From assembly GCA_958439775.1 (NCBI GenBank), contig CAUBWQ010000018.1, forward strand, positions 1 through 10,461: DNA of 10,461 nucleotides. The letters run 5' to 3'. Positions 1 to 5,595 of this stretch are shown here, one piece after another. Each line of letters begins with the position of its first letter. The stretch's first letter is position 1. The position numbers were made by a program, and so were the translations under genes. The stretch is from an uncultured Collinsella sp. (GTDB lineage Bacteria > Actinomycetota > Coriobacteriia > Coriobacteriales > Coriobacteriaceae). Below the pieces are notes generated by a model, which was not told where the DNA came from, did no database searches, and was given only the letters and a program-made list of their open reading frames with translations.

Positions 1-2
1 AT

Positions 3-1103
3 TTTGGTAGTCAGCTGACCGAAGGCACAGATTACGACATTATCACAGTAGAGAAGGAAGGAAAACCCGACCAAAAGGGAGCCATGGTCAGCGAAATCCA
101 GCCCCTGTTCTTCAAGCCTGGCAAGTCTGGTTGGAGCACTTTCGAGTTGATTCGCGCCTTCGGCAACCGCGGCGAGAACGTCCCTGGCCTCAACGCGAAC
201 ACTGATGGTGTTTATTGCATCGGCAGCGAGCGCAACACCGAGATCAACCTCTTCCAGATTCGTCGCGGGTATGACCCCGAAGTCGCTACCATCCAGTGGG
301 AAATGCTCTCCCGCGCCGCGTACTCCGTCGCCATCCCGTTGTACTCCGCTCTGATAACTGAGGTCAGCCCGTACTTCAGCGATCAGACCGTCTCCTTCGA
401 TCACTGCAAACAGACTGACGTCGTGTACAACGAAGAGCCCGAGAACTCAATCAACTACGTCCTCATGGACATCAGCTCGCTCTGCTTTGAGAACCCTGAC
501 ACCCTTGGTATCAGCGTCCGCGCCTACCTCGATGCGCTCCAGAACGAGCTCATCGAGCAGAACAAGGAAGTTGACGCCGCCTTGCTGGCTGAAACGACCA
601 CCGAGGGCCGCACTGCCCTAGCCAACATTGCCGACAAGGCTGCCACCGAGAACACCTACAAGAAGTGCAAGGCCCTGCTCCAGGAGATGCGCGCCTATCA
701 GAAGGCCGGAAACTTCGAACAGCCCTTCACCCCAAGCGATCTGAACACCGAGACCAAGGGCCTCAAGGTGTCCATTACCTACGCCCAGGACGCTCTTGCC
801 ACCGACCCGGTCACCCCGGATCAGCCCGGCACCCCCGAGCAGCCCGGCAAGCCCGAGCAGCCCGGCACCCCCGAGCAGCCTGAGCAGCCCGCTAAGCCCG
901 AACAGCCCACCACCAAGCCCGAGAAGCCCGGCAAGTCGGACAACACCACGACCACGGTAACCACCAACAAGACGAACACCAAGGGCGGCCTGCCCACCAC
1001 TGGCGATCGTTTTGATGGCCGCATGGTGGCCGTATTCGCCATCGCTGGCGTTGCCGTCATCTCCGCAGGCGGTTATATCCTCTATCGCCGCAACAAGGAG
1101 TAA
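3..1103 (+). CDS. C69-family dipeptidase, C-terminal part, with LPXTG cell-wall anchor (5' partial)
   Basis: The frame is open to the left edge, so the ATG at 84 is internal and the true start lies outside the window. The region encoded by about 170-480 has the pattern of the C-terminal half of C69 (formerly U34) dipeptidases: an S-E-R-N-T-E-I-N-L-F-Q stretch, then I-Q-W, then A-Y-S-V-A-I-P-L-Y. These enzymes are N-terminal-nucleophile hydrolases that cleave short peptides; their catalytic N-terminal Cys is not in this window. A Pro-rich stalk follows, then LPTTG (990-1004), a hydrophobic helix and the basic tail RRNKE. That is a complete sortase signal, so the protein should be covalently attached to the wall and act outside the cell. 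Seen: frame, sorting signal, repeats. From family knowledge: the peptidase call, which is moderately sure because only part of the domain is visible. Confidence 0.8.
   Translation, partial: FGSQLTEGTDYDIITVEKEGKPDQKGAMVSEIQPLFFKPGKSGWSTFELIRAFGNRGENVPGLNANTDGVYCIGSERNTEINLFQIRRGYDPEVATIQWEMLSRAAYSVAIPLYSALITEVSPYFSDQTVSFDHCKQTDVVYNEEPENSINYVLMDISSLCFENPDTLGISVRAYLDALQNELIEQNKEVDAALLAETTTEGRTALANIADKAATENTYKKCKALLQEMRAYQKAGNFEQPFTPSDLNTETKGLKVSITYAQDALATDPVTPDQPGTPEQPGKPEQPGTPEQPEQPAKPEQPTTKPEKPGKSDNTTTTVTTNKTNTKGGLPTTGDRFDGRMVAVFAIAGVAVISAGGYILYRRNKE
813..935 (+). repeat. PEQPG-type tandem repeat stalk inside the surface peptidase gene
   Basis: The DNA encodes imperfect tandem units of five to six residues (TPDQPG, TPEQPG, KPEQPG, TPEQPEQP, AKPEQP, KPEKPG). 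Such Pro-rich segments usually span the cell wall between a surface domain and the LPXTG anchor. Copy number may vary between strains because the units are nearly identical at DNA level. Confidence 0.85.
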
Positions 1104-1115
1104 TCCCTCGCTGGT

Positions 1116-1162
1116 GCGGGTGGGACGGCACGGGTCGCCCCGCCCGCTCAGCCCGCCTTTTT
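1116..1162 (+). terminator. Rho-independent terminator after the surface peptidase gene
   Basis: A 14-position GC-rich stem (1116-1129 with 1134-1147, one mismatch and two G-T pairs, loop ACGG) starts 12 bases after the stop codon. Five T follow at 1158-1162. The T-run lies ten bases beyond this stem. An alternative, shorter stem using GCCCGC at 1151-1156 would sit directly against it. Confidence 0.65.
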
Positions 1163-1182
1163 GACCGGTGGGAAACACCGTC

Positions 1183-1205
1183 GAAATCTTTTCAAAAAAG
1201 ATTTC
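1183..1205. repeat. Perfect 10-bp inverted repeat upstream of the leader promoter
   Basis: GAAATCTTTT (1183-1192) and AAAAGATTTC (1196-1205) pair perfectly around CAA. The element is AT-rich in a GC-rich setting. It lies directly upstream of, and may overlap, the -35 region of the candidate promoter for the Trp leader, so a regulator-binding site is possible. It could instead be a second terminator of the upstream gene or of antisense transcripts. A smaller stem, CGGTG/CACCG (about 1166-1180), precedes it. Confidence 0.5.
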
Positions 1206-1232
1206 CCAGTACACACTTCGCTGTGCTATAGT
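1204..1232 (+). promoter_or_regulatory. Candidate promoter of the Trp leader / ECF operon
   Basis: TATAGT at 1227-1232 is a good -10 hexamer. The -35 region 17 bases upstream (1204-1209) is poor. Transcription would start near 1239, leaving about 50 bases before the leader ATG. The -10 lies in an imperfect palindrome (CGCTG..CAGCG), and ACCGTG-C-CACGGT (1257-1269) forms a small hairpin just ahead of the leader ribosome-binding site. Assigned from position and hexamer only. Confidence 0.4.
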
Positions 1233-1290
1233 GCAGCGCAACAGCAACTAGGTGCGACCGTGCCACGGTATCACGAAAGGAGCCACCAAC

Positions 1291-1359
1291 ATGAAGAACA
1301 CGATGAAGTCTCTTAACAACTGGTGGTGGCGTGATGCGAATACGATCGGTCGACAGTGA
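1291..1359 (+). CDS. Trp-codon leader peptide (attenuator sensor)
   Basis: This 22-codon ORF reads MKNTMKSLNNWWWRDANTIGRQ and ends at TGA. A strong Shine-Dalgarno, AAAGGAG at 1275-1281, sits nine bases before the ATG. Three tandem UGG codons (1321-1329) in such a short peptide are the hallmark of ribosome-mediated trp attenuation. Actinobacterial trp leader peptides, such as that of Streptomyces, also carry a WWW run. A ribosome short of charged tRNA-Trp would stall there and change folding of the RNA downstream. A hairpin and U-run overlap and follow the stop codon, and the next gene is a TrpP-like ECF S component, so the sensed and transported compounds agree. The peptide itself probably has no function. 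The leader shares its reading frame with the next gene. Confidence 0.85.
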   Translation: MKNTMKSLNNWWWRDANTIGRQ

Positions 1360-1378
1360 GTCCCTCACGCCTGTTTTT
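1328..1378 (+). promoter_or_regulatory. Attenuator hairpins with U-run after the Trp leader
   Basis: Two mutually exclusive stems compete for the same 3' strand. The long one pairs GGCGTGA (1328-1334, starting in the last Trp codon) with TCACGCC (1365-1371). The short one pairs GTGAG (1356-1360) with CTCAC (1364-1368) around TCC, and can be extended by ACAG/CTGT (1353-1356 with 1371-1374). TTTTT follows at 1374-1378. A ribosome stalled on the Trp codons would cover 1328-1334. Which stem acts as terminator cannot be settled by eye. The U-run ends only about ten bases before the coding region of the S component. Confidence 0.6.
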
Positions 1379-1386
1379 GCGCTCTA

Positions 1387-1935
1387 GGTGATTGGAAGGC
1401 CTCCGGTTTCGACCGCGGCAAACTCGACGTCCGCGCCCTCGTCCTGCTCGCCATCCTGCTCGCCGCCGGCTTCATCCTCAACTTCACCGTCGGCAAGGCC
1501 ATCTCAGGCATCTCGGGCGGCATGATCAGCCCCGAGTTCATCATCTCGGCCTTCTGCCTCACCATCCTGGTCGTTCGCCCCAACATCGGCCAGGCGCTCG
1601 TCATTGGCCTCATCTCGGCTGCCGTAATCCAGATCACCACCACTTCGCCGTTCGTCGATTTTGCCGCTGAGGGCATCGCCGCCATGCTCATGGCCGGCAT
1701 CGTCAACGCCGCCGGCAAGAACGGTCAGGTCAAGCCCGCGATCGCCATTGTCGCAACCTTCCTGACCACCTTTGTCTCCGGCGTCATCTTCATGGTCATC
1801 AAGATGGCCATGCTCGGCGTGGTCGGCGAGCTCGCCGCCGCCATGTTGCCCGTCGTCGCCATGACCGCCGTCTTTAACGCCATTCTGGTCGGCGCCCTCT
1901 ACTTGCCCATCCAGAAGGCCCTTAGGCTCAACTAA
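1387..1935 (+). CDS. ECF transporter substrate-binding (S) component, TrpP-like, probable tryptophan specificity; start codon missing
   Basis: The product is a small, very hydrophobic protein with six likely membrane helices (beginning near 1435, 1525, 1585, 1660, 1735 and 1830), the size and topology of ECF S components. Its layout resembles Bacillus TrpP (YhaG): a basic N-terminus leading into L-V-L-L-A-I-L-L, a TTTSPF loop after helix 3, and TTFVSGVIF in helix 5. The Trp-codon leader directly upstream supports tryptophan as substrate. It would capture Trp in the membrane and use the EcfA-EcfA'-EcfT module downstream. Oddity: between the in-frame TGA at 1357 and the ATG at 1522 there is no ATG, GTG or TTG in frame. 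Starting at 1522 gives 137 residues and removes helix 1, so it is unlikely to be the full protein. AGGTGAT at 1386-1392 looks like a Shine-Dalgarno without a following start. A small deletion, a one-base indel or an assembly error is possible. The start given is only the approximate limit of convincing coding. Confidence 0.7.
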   Translation, partial: GDWKASGFDRGKLDVRALVLLAILLAAGFILNFTVGKAISGISGGMISPEFIISAFCLTILVVRPNIGQALVIGLISAAVIQITTTSPFVDFAAEGIAAMLMAGIVNAAGKNGQVKPAIAIVATFLTTFVSGVIFMVIKMAMLGVVGELAAAMLPVVAMTAVFNAILVGALYLPIQKALRLN

Positions 1936-1941
1936 CCCGCT

Positions 1942-2042
1942 CGGCTTTACGAGCCACCCCATCTTGGCGTTCATTCGTCGCTCGCGTACCCAAGTACGCG
2001 TCGCTCCTCTTTCGCGCCAACCTGGGGCCCCTCGTAAAGCCG
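1942..2042. repeat. 101-bp imperfect palindrome (REP/MITE-like)
   Basis: The ends CGGCTTTACGAG (1942-1953) and CTCGTAAAGCCG (2031-2042) are perfect 12-bp inverted copies. Inside, further pairing (CCCCA/TGGGG and TTGGCG/CGCCAA) leads to a core hairpin, CGCGTAC-CCAA-GTACGCG (1983-2000). The whole element can fold into one long interrupted hairpin. No T-run follows, so it is not a standard terminator. It begins seven bases after the S-component stop and separates that gene from the ATPase gene. It looks like an interspersed non-coding repeat; its copy number in the genome cannot be seen here. Confidence 0.75.
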
Positions 2043-2085
2043 TCTCCGTGCTTCACCACCAAAGACTGTCCCAAACGACTAGCTT

Positions 2086-2129
2086 TTGGGGACGTTCTTA
2101 AACGACTGGTCATTTAAGAACGTCCCCAA
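2086..2129. repeat. Perfect 17-bp inverted repeat upstream of the ECF ATPase gene
   Basis: TTGGGGACGTTCTTAAA (2086-2102) and TTTAAGAACGTCCCCAA (2113-2129) are exact inverted copies around a 10-base centre that can itself pair (GAC/GTC). Related short direct repeats surround it: AAACGACTAG at 2073, AAACGACTGG at 2100 and AATGACTAT at 2128. The ATPase ribosome-binding site (GAAAGG, 2137-2142) follows within ten bases, so the hairpin would lie in the mRNA leader. It may be a small mobile palindrome, an operator or an mRNA processing/stability element. There is no T-run for termination on the plus strand. Confidence 0.75.
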
Positions 2130-2147
2130 TGACTATGAAAGGTATCC

Positions 2148-3899
2148 ATGGAAACGATCATCAACGTCGACGATGTCTCGTTCTCCTATGGCACGCAGAC
2201 CGAGCAGGCGCTCAGCCACATCTCGCTCAGCGTGAACAAGGGAGATTTCATCGGCATCATCGGACCCTCGGGCGCCGGCAAGTCCACGCTTGCCGCCTGT
2301 CTGTCGGGCGCCGTGCCCCACCACTACACCGGCACGTTCTTTGGGTCCGTCATGGTCGACGGCCACGACACCTGCGAAGTCTCGCTCACCGACGTGTCGC
2401 AAATCGTCGGCAGTGTGCTGCAGGATATCGACACGCAGATGGTCGCTTCGGTCGTCGAGGACGAGATGCTCTTTGGCCTCGAGAACTTTGGCGTTCCCCA
2501 CGACCAGATCGAGCGGCGCGTGAGCGAAACGCTCGAGACCGTCGGCATCAGCGACCTGCGCGACCGCGAGATCGCCACGCTCTCGGGCGGACAGAAGCAA
2601 AAGGTAGCCATCGCCGCCATCCTCGCCATGCGCCCGCACGTCTTGGTTCTCGACGAGCCCACCGCGGCACTCGACCCCGCTAGCTCCACGTTGGTCTTCG
2701 AGACGCTGCGTGAGGCAAACCGCGCACTTGGAATCACCATCGTCGTCGTTGAGCAAAAGGTCGCCCTGCTCTCGGAGTACTGCAACCGCGTGCTCGTGCT
2801 CAACCATGGCGAAATCGCGCTGCAGGGCGAGCCACACGAGGTCTTCGCGCATACCGACGAGCTCCGTGCCATCGGCGTCGACTGCCCTCGCGTCACGCGT
2901 ATCTTCAATAGCCTCCAGGCCGATGGCCTGGTAAGCGGTACCCCTTGCTTGGATGTCGATGAGGCCGAGCGCATGATTTCGGGCATCGTCGACCCCGCAC
3001 ACGCGGCTATCGAAGCTCAGGCGCCCGCCGGTTCCCCGCATGCACCGTCGTTGCGCCCTCATGCCAAGGACGCCGAACCCGTACTCACCTTCGACCATGT
3101 TGAGTTTGCCTATCCCAATGGCGGAGCCGCCGTACACGACCTTAGCCTGACGCTCTATCCTGGCGAGCTCGTGGGCATCGTCGGCCAAAACGGCGCCGGC
3201 AAGACCACGCTCACCAAACTGCTCACGGGCCTGCTTAAGCCCGCCTCGGGCAGCGTGCGCGTCACGGGACTGGATACCGCAGCCGTTCCCACGAGCCGCA
3301 TCGCTCGCGAGGTCGCGACCCTCTTCCAAAACCCTGACCGTCAGATCTGCAAGGACACCGTGCTCGACGAGGTCGCCTTTGGCTTGGAGCTTGGCGGCAT
3401 GGACCGTGCCGAGGCTCTGCGTCGTGCCCAACTCGTCATCGACCGCTTTGGCCTGCCTGCCGATGAGGCACCGTTCTCGCTCTCGCGCGGTCAGCGACAA
3501 ATGGTGGCGCTCGCCTCCGTCGTAGTGGTTGAGCCCAAGATCGTCGTGCTCGACGAGCCCACGAGCGGCCTTGATTACCGCGAGTGCATGACCGTCATGG
3601 AAACAGTGCGCACCATGGCCGAGCGCGGTTGCGCCGTTATCATGGTCTGCCACGATATGGAAGTCGTCTCGGATTTTGCCGAGCGCATTGTGGTAATGGC
3701 CGACGGTCGCATCCTCGACCGCGGCCGCACGCACGAGCTATTCTCGAACATCGATCTCATGCGGCGTGCCTACGTGGAGCCTCCCCAGGTTATTGAACTC
3801 TCGCGCCGTCTGGCATCTTCCGTCTCGCCCGCTTTTGCGCAGGTGAGCGAGGTCACCGATGTCGTTCGAATTACCAAGGAGATGGTCCACCGTGGTTAA
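2148..3899 (+). CDS. Energy-coupling factor transporter ATPase, two fused ABC domains (EcfA-EcfA')
   Basis: This cytoplasmic motor of an ECF importer hydrolyses ATP to drive toppling of the S component through EcfT. Domain 1 (about 1-265) has Walker A GPSGAGKS (39-46), a Q-loop in SVLQDIDTQ, signature LSGGQ (145-149) and Walker B VLVLDEP (D169, E170). After a linker of about 35 residues rich in Ala and Pro, domain 2 (about 306-555) has Walker A GQNGAGKT (346-353), Q-loop FQNPDRQ, signature LSRGQ (445-449) and Walker B IVVLDEP with the D-loop SGLD. Most ECF modules use two separate ATPases of about 280 residues; here one 583-residue chain carries both. The second signature has Arg in place of the usual second-position Gly, as is common in EcfA proteins. 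The ATG has GAAAGG five bases upstream. The 3' end overlaps the EcfT gene, implying translational coupling. Confidence 0.93.
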   Translation: METIINVDDVSFSYGTQTEQALSHISLSVNKGDFIGIIGPSGAGKSTLAACLSGAVPHHYTGTFFGSVMVDGHDTCEVSLTDVSQIVGSVLQDIDTQMVASVVEDEMLFGLENFGVPHDQIERRVSETLETVGISDLRDREIATLSGGQKQKVAIAAILAMRPHVLVLDEPTAALDPASSTLVFETLREANRALGITIVVVEQKVALLSEYCNRVLVLNHGEIALQGEPHEVFAHTDELRAIGVDCPRVTRIFNSLQADGLVSGTPCLDVDEAERMISGIVDPAHAAIEAQAPAGSPHAPSLRPHAKDAEPVLTFDHVEFAYPNGGAAVHDLSLTLYPGELVGIVGQNGAGKTTLTKLLTGLLKPASGSVRVTGLDTAAVPTSRIAREVATLFQNPDRQICKDTVLDEVAFGLELGGMDRAEALRRAQLVIDRFGLPADEAPFSLSRGQRQMVALASVVVVEPKIVVLDEPTSGLDYRECMTVMETVRTMAERGCAVIMVCHDMEVVSDFAERIVVMADGRILDRGRTHELFSNIDLMRRAYVEPPQVIELSRRLASSVSPAFAQVSEVTDVVRITKEMVHRG

Positions 3900-4638
3900 C
3901 GTCATCGACTACATGCCGGGTGACACGCTGCTGCATCGCCTGAACCCCGTCGTCAAACTGGGCCTCGCCGCCGCCATCATCGTCGGCATCTTCTTGTCCG
4001 ACACCTACGTGGCGCTGCTGGGCTTTTTGGCACTCACCCTTGCGCTGGGTGCCTATGCCGGCGTCGTCGACCGTCTGTTCTCGCTGCTCAAGTTGCTGAT
4101 CCCGCTCGCGCTTATCATGCTGGTGCTCCAGCTGGCCTTTATGCGCGATGGCAACGTGGTGTGGGGCTTTATCACCGACACGGGCCTCATCACAGGATCG
4201 AAGGCCTGTCTGCGCCTACTGGGCGTGGCGTTACCACTCATCCTCATGCTCATGGTGACCAAGCTCAACGACCTTGCCAACGCCTGCGTCGAGGTGCTGC
4301 ACGTGCCGTATCGCTATGCCTTCACCTTTACCACGGCACTGCGCTTTGTGCCGGTGTTTGGCCAGGAGATGAACGCCATCATGGAGGCGCAGACCGCGCG
4401 CGGCGTCGAGTACGACACCAAGAACCCCATCAAGAAGCTCAAACTCATGCTGCCGTTGTGCGTGCCGCTGCTTATCTCGAGCGTGGGCAAGACCGACGCC
4501 ACCGCGCTTGCCGCCGAGCAGCGCGGCTTTTATCTGCGCACGCGCGCCAGCTCGTATAAGCGTTACCCCATCAAGGGTCTGGATATCGCCGTGCTCGCCA
4601 TCAGCGCCGCCCTCATCATCCTGGGATTCCTGTTCTAG
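3892..4638 (+). CDS. ecfT: Energy-coupling factor transporter transmembrane protein EcfT
   Basis: The 248-residue membrane protein has hydrophobic helices near 22-57, 62-82, 108-122, 143-155 and 230-248. A cytoplasmic helical region carries the coupling motifs: ARG at 169-171 and the second Arg-Gly motif in AEQRGF (208-213). These arginines dock onto the ATPase grooves in known ECF complexes. The opening NVIDYMPGDTLLHRLNPVVKL is typical of EcfT N-termini, which favours the GTG at 3892 with AAGGAG at 3876-3881. That start overlaps the ATPase gene by eight bases. An ATG at 3859 with GAGGT upstream would add 11 residues and cannot be excluded. Together with the fused ATPase it could serve the TrpP-like S protein upstream, or several S proteins encoded elsewhere. 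Confidence 0.9.
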   Translation: MVNVIDYMPGDTLLHRLNPVVKLGLAAAIIVGIFLSDTYVALLGFLALTLALGAYAGVVDRLFSLLKLLIPLALIMLVLQLAFMRDGNVVWGFITDTGLITGSKACLRLLGVALPLILMLMVTKLNDLANACVEVLHVPYRYAFTFTTALRFVPVFGQEMNAIMEAQTARGVEYDTKNPIKKLKLMLPLCVPLLISSVGKTDATALAAEQRGFYLRTRASSYKRYPIKGLDIAVLAISAALIILGFLF

Positions 4639-4667
4639 CTCATCGTCAGCACCAACCGCCTAATGCA

Positions 4668-4704
4668 AAAGGCCTCGGCTCGCACCAAACGAGCCGAGGC
4701 CTTT
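4668..4704. terminator. Strong hairpin terminator at the end of the ECF operon, probably bidirectional
   Basis: AAAGGCCTCGGCTCG (4668-4682) pairs perfectly over 15 bp with 4690-4704 around CACCAAA. T-runs are short on both strands (three T on plus, four on minus), but the stem is very stable. It lies 29 bases after the ecfT stop and between convergent genes. Confidence 0.8.
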
Positions 4705-4730
4705 ACTGTTTCCCCAGATAAAAACCTACC

Positions 4731-4757
4731 AAAATATACCTGTCCCCTTTTGGCAGG
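4731..4757 (-). terminator. Weak terminator after the racemase gene
   Basis: On the minus strand the stop codon of the racemase is followed by CCTGCC, AAAAGG and GGACAGG, forming a six-pair stem with one bulged A, then TATATTTT. It is moderately convincing and would be backed up by the stronger hairpin at 4668-4704. Confidence 0.45.
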
Positions 4758-4764
4758 TCGAGGG

Positions 4765-5511
4765 CTATTGGCGGTAGGGGGCGCCGCTGCGAATGATGGA
4801 TTCACGCACCAGGACGTCCATGGCGTCGAGGGTGATCTCGGGCATCTCGCGGTACTTCTGCAGCACCGAAAGCTCCGTGCAGGCCAGGATGACGCGGTCG
4901 CAGCCGCTGCGGGCGAACTCCCACATCACGCGGTCGAACTTGTCCATATCGGGCTCGCGTCCGGCCTTGACGTCGCCGTAGATGAGCGACATCACGTCGG
5001 CCTGACGCTTCTCGCTGGGGTAGACAACCTCGACGCCCACAGCCTCGCATTCGCGCCCATAGACGCCCGCACCCACGGTTCCGTCGGTGCCCATGATGCC
5101 GATCTTGCGCACCGGCTCTGCCGGCATGCTCAGGTTGGGATCGAACTCGCACTCCCCCATCACCGCACCGGCCAGAGCATAGCGCACCGACTCGCGCGGC
5201 ATGTGGATAATCGGCACCGTCGTAAACGACTGGATCTGGTCGTAGAAGTAGTGTGACGTGTTGCAGGGAATGGCGATGTGCGCACAGCCCAGCGACTCAA
5301 GTGCCTGGGCGCACTCCTTCATGGTCGCCAGCAGCTCGGCATGCTCACCGGTCTTGATGGCCAGCGTGCGGTCGGGCATGGTCGACTTGGAAAGCACCAC
5401 CATGTCGATATGTTCCTGGTCGCACGTAGCGGCCGTATGGCGCACCACCTGGTCGTAGTAATACGACGTGGCCTCGGCGCCCATGCCGCCGATAACTCCC
5501 AGTTTTTCCAT
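4765..5511 (-). CDS. Aspartate/glutamate racemase family protein
   Basis: The 248-residue cytoplasmic enzyme belongs to the cofactor-independent Asp/Glu racemase family, which inverts L- and D-amino acids with two cysteines acting as acid and base. It begins with MEKLGVIGGMG, the usual N-terminal glycine motif, followed by A-T-S-Y-Y-Y. Both catalytic cysteines are present: C83 in PCNTSH and C211 in ACTELS. The start at 5511 is chosen because AAGGAGG lies just upstream and the family N-terminus fits; an ATG at 5595 would add 28 residues unlike the family. It follows the ligase gene by 84 bases. The pair matches the arrangement known in Enterococcus faecium, where an aspartate racemase gene adjoins the D-aspartate ligase gene. 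D-Asp supply for the cell wall is therefore the likely role; substrate is inferred from context. Confidence 0.88.
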   Translation of the reverse strand: MEKLGVIGGMGAEATSYYYDQVVRHTAATCDQEHIDMVVLSKSTMPDRTLAIKTGEHAELLATMKECAQALESLGCAHIAIPCNTSHYFYDQIQSFTTVPIIHMPRESVRYALAGAVMGECEFDPNLSMPAEPVRKIGIMGTDGTVGAGVYGRECEAVGVEVVYPSEKRQADVMSLIYGDVKAGREPDMDKFDRVMWEFARSGCDRVILACTELSVLQKYREMPEITLDAMDVLVRESIIRSGAPYRQ

Positions 5512-5533
5512 CGCCGCCTCCTTGGTGACGCTT

Positions 5534-5586
5534 GCGCAATTGCGCGTATCATACCCGCGCCCGCCCGATGCAAACCGGACGGGCGC
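5534..5586 (-). promoter_or_regulatory. Intercistronic hairpin, possible internal promoter and palindrome between ligase and racemase genes
   Basis: In minus-strand order: an 11-pair GC stem (5586-5576 with 5567-5557, one G-T pair), then TATGAT (5553-5548), a possible -10 hexamer, then the perfect palindrome GCGCAATTGCGC (5545-5534), ending about 10 bases before the racemase ribosome-binding site. There is no U-run, so full termination is unlikely. The elements could adjust racemase expression independently of the ligase. The matching -35 is weak (TTTGCA at 15 bases). Confidence 0.35.
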
Positions 5587-5595
5587 CGCACTCAT

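Noticed and set aside
618..1247. 209-codon minus-strand frame over the repeat stalk
   Set aside because: Its Gly/Leu-rich sequence is simply the complement of the Pro-rich repeats, and it runs through the terminator.
1250..1264. Resemblance of GGTGCGACCGTG to a T-box motif (AGGGTGGNACCGCG)
   Set aside because: The match is partial, no specifier loop or stem I is visible, and a ribosome-binding site and leader ORF follow where the T-box terminator should be. The Trp-codon leader explains the region better.
1942..2129. CRISPR-like repeats
   Set aside because: The repeats are two unrelated inverted repeats, not regularly spaced direct repeats with unique spacers.
2133..3734. 533-codon open frame on the minus strand
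   Set aside because: It is fully antisense to the fused ECF ATPase, which has all ABC motifs. Its translation is low in hydrophobic structure, rich in His, Asp and Gly, and matches no family; it is a by-product of GC-rich codon usage.
4639..4764. Small gene in the gap between ecfT and the racemase
   Set aside because: The gap is filled by two hairpins on opposite strands; open frames here run through both and have no ribosome-binding site.
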